From NCBI GenBank assembly GCA_947372405.1, contig CANBTO010000169.1, positions 1 through 9,174 of the forward strand: DNA of 9,174 bases. The letters run 5' to 3'. This document shows positions 1 to 6,883 of this stretch, piece by piece. Under the pieces are notes generated by a model. The model did not search any database. It was not told the DNA's origin and saw only the letters and a list, made by a program, of their open reading frames with translations. Both the position numbers and the translations under genes were made by a program. Origin of the DNA: Verrucomicrobiaceae bacterium. Lineage in GTDB: Bacteria; Verrucomicrobiota; Verrucomicrobiae; Verrucomicrobiales; Akkermansiaceae. Each line of letters opens with the position of its first letter. The first letter of the stretch is position 1.

Positions 1-1
1 G

Positions 2-910
2 GAAATAGGGAGCCCCAGTCTCGCCTCGTTTCTCCTGCATCACTGCGATGATCTCCGCTGCGATGTGATCGCCATTTCCGATACAGGCATGGTCGCTCCC
101 GGCGTGCCCACGCTTGGCTACGGCCTGCGCGGCATCACCTGTTGCGAGGCCATCCTGCGCGGGCCGAAAGGCGATCTCCACTCCGGTCTCTTCGGTGGTG
201 CCGTGGCCAATCCCGCATCCGCCATGGCCCGGCTCGTCGCCAGCCTGCACGCGCTGGACGGCCGCGTCGCCATCGATGGCTTCTACGACCAGGTCCGCCC
301 GCTGGAAGATTGGGAGCGCCACATGTGGTCGCACGTTCCCGGCGTGAGTGATGCGGACTACCTGCGTGTCACTGGATCGCCCGGCCTTTTCGGCGAGCCC
401 GGATACACGTCCGCTGAGCGGGTTTCCTCAAGGCCGACCGCCGAGGTCAACGGCATCGGTGGCGGCTATCAGGGCGAAGGTTCAAAAACCGTGCTGCCTG
501 CCGAGGCTTTCGTGAAACTCTCCTTCCGTCTTGTGCCGGACCAGAACCCGAAGGACATCATGGAGAAGGTAAAAAACCACCTCGAATGGCATTGCCCACC
601 CGGAGTGGAGATCGAGGTTATCCCCGGCCACGACGGCAAACCCTACCTCACCGATCCCAACTCCGCCTTCGGCCTCGCTGCCCAGGCCGCGCTGCGTGCC
701 GCCTTTGATGCGGAACCCGTGCTCATCCGCGAGGGCGGCAGCATCCCCATCGTCCAGACCTTCCGCGACATCCTCGGCGCGGACACCCTGCTGTTAGGTC
801 TCGCCCTCTCCGACGCACAGATCCACGCGCCTAACGAAAACTTCCCCGTGGAGAACTTCGAGGCAGGCATCCGCCTCAACCAGGCGCTGCTAACGGAACT
901 GGCACGCTAA
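2..910 (+). CDS. M20-family metallodipeptidase, C-terminal part (5' end outside window)
   Basis: The reading frame is open from the left window edge, so this is a fragment: 302 residues are visible and the start lies upstream. The product should be a cytosolic di-zinc peptidase that cleaves dipeptides or related small amide substrates. The frame opens on EIGSP, the tail of the catalytic/metal Glu motif (EEEIGSP) of the family. It continues with SDTG (Asp27 of the visible part, a metal ligand), DLHSG (His60, the conserved active-site His of the lid/dimerisation domain) and IHAPNE (His275, the last metal ligand). The DLHSG-to-IHAPNE stretch holds the lid domain and the return to the catalytic domain. 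Family members are usually about 450-460 residues, so roughly the first 150, including the HxD metal motif, are missing. The class (M20 dipeptidase, carnosinase/DapE-like) is confident; the substrate cannot be read from sequence. The gene ends 44 bases before glnS on the same strand. Confidence 0.93.
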   Translation, partial: EIGSPSLASFLLHHCDDLRCDVIAISDTGMVAPGVPTLGYGLRGITCCEAILRGPKGDLHSGLFGGAVANPASAMARLVASLHALDGRVAIDGFYDQVRPLEDWERHMWSHVPGVSDADYLRVTGSPGLFGEPGYTSAERVSSRPTAEVNGIGGGYQGEGSKTVLPAEAFVKLSFRLVPDQNPKDIMEKVKNHLEWHCPPGVEIEVIPGHDGKPYLTDPNSAFGLAAQAALRAAFDAEPVLIREGGSIPIVQTFRDILGADTLLLGLALSDAQIHAPNENFPVENFEAGIRLNQALLTELAR

Positions 911-913
911 ACC

Positions 914-942
914 ATAGGTCATATAGGACCTATACGACCTAT
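914..942. repeat. 29-bp near-perfect palindrome with 9-bp periodicity
   Basis: The 44-base gap between the dipeptidase stop and glnS is largely one structured element. An 11-bp core, ATAGGACCTAT (923-933), is its own inverted repeat around a central A. It is flanked by ATAGGTC (914-920) and its exact reverse complement GACCTAT (936-942). The 29 bases pair end to end with one mismatched pair (921/935) and the central base. The same bases also read as three 9-mers: ATAGGTCAT, ATAGGACCT, ATACGACCT. It could be an operator, an RNA hairpin, or a member of a dispersed repeat family. There is no T-tract immediately after it, so a classical terminator is less likely. The structure is read directly; the function is unknown. 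Confidence 0.8.
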
Positions 943-954
943 CTATATTTCCCA

Positions 955-2637
<1,683 letters not shown>

Positions 2638-2641
2638 GGCG

Positions 2642-2656
2642 GGCGGACACTCCGCC
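2642..2656. repeat. Short GC hairpin just after glnS, resembling half of the downstream element
   Basis: GGCGGA and TCCGCC form a perfect 6-bp stem around a 3-base loop, four bases after the glnS stop codon. It could act as a weak transcription end, but no run of T follows. The stem sequence is identical to the right-hand hairpin of the paired-hairpin elements at 2738-2771 and 3872-3906, so it is more likely a solo or decayed half element. The hairpin is seen directly; its identity as a half element is inferred. Confidence 0.55.
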
Positions 2657-2661
2657 ATTCA

Positions 2662-2771
2662 CAAGGAAGGGCGAAACGCGTTCGCCCATGTCCACGCGTG
2701 GCCGATGAACCGTGCCAAGCGCCACGCATCGTCCGCCCATGGTCATCGGCGGACGACTCCGCCACTCCTTG
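2662..2771. repeat. Paired-hairpin (REPIN/MITE-like) element, copy A
   Basis: The element is about 110 bp and lies between glnS and the first Wzz-like gene. It starts CAAGGA and ends TCCTTG. Its outer ~35 bases (2662-2696 and 2738-2771) are imperfect inverted repeats of each other. Each arm carries its own hairpin: GGGCGAA/TTCGCCC around a 5-base loop on the left (2669-2687), and GGCGGA/TCCGCC around a 4-base loop on the right (2748-2763). A perfect 10-bp palindrome, CCACGCGTGG, occupies 2692-2701. It is roughly 87% identical to copy B over its whole length. Two inverted hairpins, each headed by a short conserved AAGGA-type end, are the architecture of REPINs mobilised by RAYT (Y1) transposases, but no transposase lies in the window. 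I see no convincing coding potential inside. Confidence 0.75.
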
Positions 2772-2803
2772 AATGATTGACCGCACCACACGCCTTCTTC
2801 CCC

Positions 2804-2836
2804 AAGTATTGGCTTTGTCCCACAAAGTATTGGCTT
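2804..2836. promoter_or_regulatory. 12-bp direct repeat with 21-bp period upstream of the first Wzz-like gene
   Basis: AAGTATTGGCTT occurs exactly at 2804-2815 and again at 2825-2836. The repeat spacing is 21 bases, about two helical turns, so the copies face the same side of the DNA. It sits 33 bases before the ATG at 2869, a sensible place for a regulator site. It could equally be a local duplication. Copy B of the module holds only a diverged single version (AATTGG then GCTTGTGATG). The repeat is certain; its regulatory role is a guess. Confidence 0.4.
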
Positions 2837-2868
2837 GTGATGTTCCGGAAACCTCCCATTCTCCAGCC

Positions 2869-3777
2869 ATGCCCAAGCGCTCCGGAATTGTGTTCTTCGC
2901 CATGATCCCGATCGGAGCCTTTGCCGGGCTGTTGATTGCCGTTGTGATCACTTGGCTGATGCCGAAGATTTACGAGAGCGAGGCCGTGATCGAAGTGAGA
3001 ACCTACAAATGGAAGGACTATTCCGGGGAAAAGAGGCCTGATGGTGTTGCGCCGGAAGATTATGTATCACCGTTGCTTTTGGGGGAAATTGCGAAACTGA
3101 AGAGCCGAGACACTTTGCTTGCTGTGATTGATCGACTTGAACTTGTGAAACGATGGCATGTGGACAAGGAAACCGCTCTTCATGTCTTGAACGGAAACGT
3201 TGTCGCCGGGAGTATTCGAGGATCCGATTTGGTTTCCATCCGGGTGCGCCACACCAACAAAGTGGATGCTTGTGACATCGCGATGGAGGTCGTCCGGGTC
3301 TACAAGAATGACCGGGAGGAAATGGATCAGCTGGCGAAGTCTAAGGATCTCGCGCAATTGGACAAGGCGGTCAAGGACCAGGAAGACAAGGTGGAGGAGA
3401 GTAGGAAAATTCTGGCAAAATTGGTTAGAAATAGTGGCCCCCATCCGGAATTATACATGCATGATGCATCTACTGATACTCCTTACGAAGTAATCTTACG
3501 ATCGAAGGATAAACGAGATTACGATGATGCAAAAAGAAATTTCGAACAGGATTGGGCTTTGATGGAAAATCTCAAGCTCAAGCAAAAGGGCGAGACTATT
3601 ATTCAAAAACTTCCCACCGACAGCGTCGAAATCCACCAAGACCCCGTCATCGCCGATTCCCCCGTCTCTCCGAACGTTACCCTCAACCTCGTGTCCGGCA
3701 CGGTTCTCGGCCTCCTGCTCTTTCCGTTGTTCTCATTGCCTGTAATGAAATTCATCACGACTCGCTCTACTCGGTAG
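2869..3777 (+). CDS. Wzz-like polysaccharide co-polymerase (chain-length determinant family), paralogue A
   Basis: The 302-residue product is probably an inner-membrane polysaccharide co-polymerase, setting chain length or assisting export of a surface polysaccharide. One transmembrane segment lies at about residues 7-30, followed by MPKIYES, the usual transition into the periplasmic domain. SIRVRHTNKVDA (about 123-134) matches the conserved block of the family. A charged, coiled-coil-prone helix covers about 140-190. The SPVSPNVTLNL box, with SPNVTLNL at about 267-274, leads into a second transmembrane segment at about 275-293. This P-rich box before the last membrane helix is the best diagnostic. 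There is no tyrosine-kinase domain. The ATG at 2869 is preferred over an in-frame ATG at 2773 because the membrane helix then starts at the N-terminus, as in paralogue B. No Shine-Dalgarno sequence is present. Base composition falls toward AT around 3400-3600, unlike the flanking genes. The polysaccharide acted on is unknown. Confidence 0.82.
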   Translation: MPKRSGIVFFAMIPIGAFAGLLIAVVITWLMPKIYESEAVIEVRTYKWKDYSGEKRPDGVAPEDYVSPLLLGEIAKLKSRDTLLAVIDRLELVKRWHVDKETALHVLNGNVVAGSIRGSDLVSIRVRHTNKVDACDIAMEVVRVYKNDREEMDQLAKSKDLAQLDKAVKDQEDKVEESRKILAKLVRNSGPHPELYMHDASTDTPYEVILRSKDKRDYDDAKRNFEQDWALMENLKLKQKGETIIQKLPTDSVEIHQDPVIADSPVSPNVTLNLVSGTVLGLLLFPLFSLPVMKFITTRSTR

Positions 3778-3795
3778 CCGCGCCCGCCATGGTCT

Positions 3796-3906
3796 CAAGG
3801 AGGGGCGAAACGTGTTCGCCCATGTCCATGCATGGCTGATGAACCGAGCCAAGCGCCGCACATCGTCGTTCCATGGTCATCGGCGGACACGTTCCGCCGC
3901 TCCTTG
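3796..3906. repeat. Paired-hairpin (REPIN/MITE-like) element, copy B
   Basis: The element is 111 bp and starts 18 bases after the stop of the first Wzz-like gene. The left arm (3796-3830) and right arm (3872-3906) are inverted repeats matching at about 30 of 35 positions, around a 41-base centre. Each arm forms its own hairpin with a 7-bp stem and 5-base loop: GGGCGAA/TTCGCCC at 3803-3821, and CGGCGGA/TCCGCCG at 3881-3899. A perfect 10-bp palindrome, CCATGCATGG, lies at 3826-3835. The ends read CAAGGAG and CTCCTTG. A run of six T (3908-3913) follows, so the right hairpin could incidentally act as a rho-independent terminator on the + strand. An open frame in the element joins the next gene, but it is part of the repeat and not supported as protein. 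Confidence 0.8.
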
Positions 3907-4005
3907 GTTTTTTGTCCTGCATATGCCCGAATGGTTCATCCACTATATCCATCAACTCCGGAAATTGGTGCTTGTGATGGTTGGGCGACTTTTCATTCTC
4001 CACCC

Positions 4006-4902
4006 ATGTTCAAGCGTTACTGGTGGGTGTTTCTCGTGATGTTGCCGGTTGGAACGATGATTGGGTTTCTGGCAGCGGCGGTTGTGACCTACGTGATGCC
4101 GAAAAAGTATGAAAGCAAGACGACGATTCAGATCATGCCGCCGCGATTGGAAGCTGGCCCGCAGGGTTCGGAGTTCCGCGGAGCGGGAATGATGTCGCCG
4201 CAGTTCCTTGCGGATGAGTTTGAGAAAATCACCAGCCGCAATTCACTTGAGAAGGTGGTCGAGAATCTCGAACTCGTGAATCGCTGGAACGTGGATAAGG
4301 AGACGGCGCTTCGAATCCTTGAGGCGGTAGTGTCCAAGGAGAAAATCCAAGGGACGGACCTGATATCCATCCGTGTGCGCCATACCAACAAGGTGGATGC
4401 CAGGGATATCGCGGCTGAGGTCGTGCGCGCTTACAAGGAATACCGTACCGAGCTCGAGGGCAGGGAGCCGCAAAGAATGCTGGTGGAGCTGAACAAGGCG
4501 GTTCGCGTTCAGGAGGACAAAGTGGAGGAACGGCGCAAGATGCTTGACGCCATCATGAAAGGCATTGTCATCAAGGAGATGGGCGCGGAAGAATCGCGGG
4601 CGGACTCTATCAGAAAAGGTCAGGATACACAGGCCTACATCGATGCCAAAAGGGGGTTCGAAACCGAGCAGGAGCTTCTAAATATGATGAAGCTGAAACA
4701 AGTCGCAGCGACCTTGTCGGTCAAGGTTCCCAACGAATGCGTCCAAATCCATGAAGAGCCCATGATCGGAGTCGCTCCCGTCTCGCCGAACGTCGCCTTG
4801 AACTTGGTTTCCGGCACGGCCTTGGGTTTCCTCCTCTCCTCGCTGCTGGGCTTGCCCTTGATCGGAATCCTCCACCGCAACTCACCCAAAGCCTCATCGT
4901 AG
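4006..4902 (+). CDS. Wzz-like polysaccharide co-polymerase (chain-length determinant family), paralogue B
   Basis: The 298-residue product is a paralogue of the upstream gene, at roughly 45% identity by eye. It has the same plan: a transmembrane helix at about 7-31; the MPKKYES junction; a variable stretch near residues 43-65 that is shorter than in paralogue A; the conserved SIRVRHTNKVDA block at about 121-132; a long charged helix; and SPNVALNL at about 260 before a second transmembrane helix (about 267-288). It should be an inner-membrane protein that oligomerises to control surface-polysaccharide length or export. The frame is open upstream to an ATG at 3832, but that extension reads through the repeat element. 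The ATG at 4006 aligns with paralogue A, and the same leader block lies 36 bases before both starts. No kinase domain is present. Two adjacent copies could form mixed oligomers, or could set different chain lengths; both are inferences. Confidence 0.82.
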   Translation: MFKRYWWVFLVMLPVGTMIGFLAAAVVTYVMPKKYESKTTIQIMPPRLEAGPQGSEFRGAGMMSPQFLADEFEKITSRNSLEKVVENLELVNRWNVDKETALRILEAVVSKEKIQGTDLISIRVRHTNKVDARDIAAEVVRAYKEYRTELEGREPQRMLVELNKAVRVQEDKVEERRKMLDAIMKGIVIKEMGAEESRADSIRKGQDTQAYIDAKRGFETEQELLNMMKLKQVAATLSVKVPNECVQIHEEPMIGVAPVSPNVALNLVSGTALGFLLSSLLGLPLIGILHRNSPKASS

Positions 4903-5025
4903 CGGATCGACATGCCCGGCGAGCTGGTTTTTCAGCCCGGTCCGGAAATTATTTGTTGCCATATGAGGCATTCCCATGCACTTTTTGGCCGAAACCTCAC
5001 AATACAAGGTAAGTTACTAAGGATT
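4903..5025 (+). promoter_or_regulatory. Leader region of the cysJIH cluster
   Basis: These 123 bases separate the second Wzz-like gene from the cysJ start and are the natural place for the cys promoter. The stretch from about 4945 is more AT-rich than the surrounding genes. I cannot assign -35/-10 boxes with confidence, and I recognise no SAM or other sulfur riboswitch. AAGG at 5019-5022 lies three bases before the ATG, closer than a normal Shine-Dalgarno spacing. An in-frame ATG at 4912 is possible but would add 38 residues with no family counterpart. Confidence 0.35.
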
Positions 5026-6801
5026 ATGCTTCCCGAGCACGCCCCATTCAATTCAGACCAGCGCCGGGCGCTGGATTCGCTCCTTTCCGGCTTCGATCCT
5101 CTCCAGCGCGGCTGGTTGAGTGGTTTTCTCGCGTCCGCCGGATCGGCCGTGGCTGCGGCTCCGGTACCCGCCGCCACCCAAGCTGGCAAGCTGGTCGTGC
5201 TTTTCGGCACCGAGTCAGGAAACTCCGAGACCCTCGCGGATCGGGCGGTGAAGGAGGCGAAGAAGCGTGGTTTCCAAGCCGTCATGAGAAACATGGCCGA
5301 CCTCGCTCCCGCCGATCTCGCGAAGGTCACGAACCTGCTGGTGATCGTCTCGACTTGGGGCGATGGCGAGCCACCCGATGCGGCCGTCTCGTTTTACAAG
5401 GAGTTCATGGCGACGTCCGTGGCGCTCGGCAGCGTCCGCTTTTCTGTTTGCGCGCTGGGTGACACGTCCTACGAAAAATTCTGCCAGACCGGCAAGGATA
5501 TCGACGCACGGCTTGAAACGCTCGGTGCCAAACGCGTCGCGGACCGCCAGGACTGCGATGTCGATTACGAGGAGGCGTTTTCCTCCTGGCTTGCGGGTTC
5601 CCTGGCAGCTCTGGCACCGGTGAACGCCGCGCCAGTCATCGCCGTGGCTGAGGCATCCGCCGTCGTGCCGGCTGCGGAATACGGAAAGAGGAATCCGTTC
5701 CCAGCCGAGGTGTTGGATGTCGTGATGCTTAATGGCGAAGGCTCATTGAAGGAAACCTTGCATCTTGAGTTGTCGCTCGAAGGTTCCGGCCTGAGCTATG
5801 AACCGGGCGATGCCGTCGCCGTGGTGCCAGTCAACGCTCCCGATGTGGTGCAATCGTTGCTTGATGCAGCAAAGCTGACGGGCAATGAAGGCGTCGAGGT
5901 CAAGGGTGCGGGCCGCCGCCGACTGGCGGATGCGCTGCGCGAGGATTTCGACATCACCGGACTCTCCCGCAACGTGCTGACGAAACTCGCTGAGGCCACC
6001 GGTTCCAGTTCCCTGAAAGCCCTGCTCGCGGATGATGCCAAAGAGCGCTTGAAGGGCTATGTGGCCGGACGCGAAATCGTCGATGCCATTCTTGACTACG
6101 CGCCCACCGGGCTGTCCGCGGATGTCCTTGCCGGCATCTTCCGCAAGCTGCCGCCGCGTCTCTACTCGATCGCGTCCAGTCCGCTCACGCACCCGGACGA
6201 AGTGCATCTCACAGTGGCCGCCGTGCGCTACCAGACGCATGGCCGTCCCCGCAAGGGCGTGTGCTCGACCTATCTCGCGGACTTGGTGAAACCGGGCGAC
6301 ATCACGTCGCTCTTCATCCAGCCTAACAAGAACTTCCGCCTCCCGGAAAATGGCGCGGCGCCGATCATCATGGTCGGCCCCGGCACCGGCATCGCGCCGT
6401 TCCGCGCCTTCGTCGAGCACCGCGCCGCCCTCGGTTGCACCGGGAAAAGCTGGTTGTTCATGGGCGACCAGCACTACCTCTACGACTTCCTCTATCAGCT
6501 TGAATGGCAGGACCATCTCAAGAACGGCACGCTCACCCGCCTGGATGTCGCGTTCTCGCGCGACCAGCCTGAGAAGGTGTATGTCCAGAACCGCATGAAG
6601 GAACACGCGAAGGACCTGTATGCCTGGTTGCAGGAAGGCGCGCACTTCTACGTCTGCGGTGACGCCACCCGGATGGCCGCGGATGTCCACGAGGCGCTAG
6701 TCTCCATCGTCGCCGAACAGGGCGGGCTCTCACACGATGCCGCAGAAAGTTATGTGGAGGACCTCAAGAAGTCCAAACGCTACCAACGCGACGTCTATTA
6801 A
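5026..6801 (+). CDS. cysJ: NADPH-dependent sulfite reductase, flavoprotein (alpha) subunit
   Basis: CysJ takes electrons from NADPH through FAD and FMN and passes them to CysI for six-electron reduction of sulfite to sulfide, in the cytosol. From the ATG at 5026 the protein has 591 residues (E. coli about 599). A short N-terminal segment ([18 protein letters not shown]) resembles other CysJ proteins and supports this start. The flavodoxin domain covers about 55-195, with the FMN phosphate loop [12 protein letters not shown] (60-71), [10 protein letters not shown] (109-118) and [11 protein letters not shown]. The FAD domain follows with RLYSIASS (Arg378-Tyr380-Ser381) and KGVCSTYL. The NADPH domain has [12 protein letters not shown] (451-462), [13 protein letters not shown] and the C-terminal RYQRDVY, whose final aromatic residue stacks on FAD. 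All cofactor motifs are intact. It is first in a cysJ-cysI-cysH cluster. Confidence 0.97.
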   Translation: MLPEHAPFNSDQRRALDSLLSGFDPLQRGWLSGFLASAGSAVAAAPVPAATQAGKLVVLFGTESGNSETLADRAVKEAKKRGFQAVMRNMADLAPADLAKVTNLLVIVSTWGDGEPPDAAVSFYKEFMATSVALGSVRFSVCALGDTSYEKFCQTGKDIDARLETLGAKRVADRQDCDVDYEEAFSSWLAGSLAALAPVNAAPVIAVAEASAVVPAAEYGKRNPFPAEVLDVVMLNGEGSLKETLHLELSLEGSGLSYEPGDAVAVVPVNAPDVVQSLLDAAKLTGNEGVEVKGAGRRRLADALREDFDITGLSRNVLTKLAEATGSSSLKALLADDAKERLKGYVAGREIVDAILDYAPTGLSADVLAGIFRKLPPRLYSIASSPLTHPDEVHLTVAAVRYQTHGRPRKGVCSTYLADLVKPGDITSLFIQPNKNFRLPENGAAPIIMVGPGTGIAPFRAFVEHRAALGCTGKSWLFMGDQHYLYDFLYQLEWQDHLKNGTLTRLDVAFSRDQPEKVYVQNRMKEHAKDLYAWLQEGAHFYVCGDATRMAADVHEALVSIVAEQGGLSHDAAESYVEDLKKSKRYQRDVY

Positions 6802-6802
6802 A

Positions 6803-6822
6803 AAGACTCAAGACTTCAAGAC
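6803..6822. repeat. Short AAGAC repeat in the cysJ-cysI gap
   Basis: AAGAC occurs three times right after the cysJ stop codon, at 6803, 6810 and 6818, giving 7- and 8-base spacing. It is the first part of an 82-base gap that is almost entirely short-period repeats. No function is known to me. Confidence 0.5.
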
Positions 6823-6851
6823 GCAGGAGAACAAGCTTCAGTTCTTCTCTA

Positions 6852-6879
6852 TCAACCATCAACTCTCAACCATCAACTT
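6852..6879. repeat. Four 7-bp tandem repeats (TCAACNN) directly before cysI
   Basis: TCAACCA, TCAACTC, TCAACCA and TCAACTT follow one another at 6852, 6859, 6866 and 6873. The 13-mer TCAACCATCAACT is repeated exactly with a 14-base period. The array ends four bases before the cysI ATG, where a ribosome binding site would normally be. It contains no G on the + strand, so the mRNA leader would be unstructured there. It may be a translation enhancer, a length-variable repeat, or simply slippage-derived. Confidence 0.7.
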
Positions 6880-6883
6880 TCTT

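Larger units (their letters stand above)
2638..4902 (+). other. Tandemly duplicated module: repeat element, leader and Wzz-like gene
   Basis: Two consecutive units carry the same parts in the same order. The gene-less leader is 231 bases before paralogue A (2638-2868) and 228 bases before paralogue B (3778-4005). Both leaders contain the ~110-bp element, then GCTTGTGATG exactly 36 bases before the ATG (2833 and 3970), and CATTCTCCA just before the start (2857 and 3994). The proteins are clear paralogues. The simplest reading is one ancient tandem duplication of about 1.1 kb, since the protein copies have diverged strongly. The elements are more alike than the genes, which might instead mean later repeat insertion or gene conversion. 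Confidence 0.65.

Noticed and set aside
2773..2868. 32-residue N-terminal extension of the first Wzz-like protein
   Set aside because: It covers the direct repeat and the conserved leader block, and the start at 2869 aligns with the paralogue.
3832..4005. 58-residue N-terminal extension of the second Wzz-like protein
   Set aside because: The extension is the translation of the repeat element and leader, lies before the natural membrane helix, and has no counterpart in paralogue A.
4912..5025. 38-residue N-terminal extension of CysJ
   Set aside because: It has no similarity to CysJ N-termini, and the start at 5026 gives the usual family length.
4903..5025. A SAM or cysteine-related riboswitch before cysJ
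   Set aside because: I could not find the paired stems or conserved core of any sulfur riboswitch class in this 123-base leader.
5743..6690. 315-codon open frame on the - strand across cysJ
   Set aside because: It is a shadow of cysJ codon composition with no family features, and the + strand gene is unambiguous.
6737..6883. 49-residue N-terminal extension of CysI overlapping the end of cysJ
   Set aside because: It would translate the AAGAC and TCAACNN repeats into low-complexity sequence; CysI homologues begin near the ATG at 6884.
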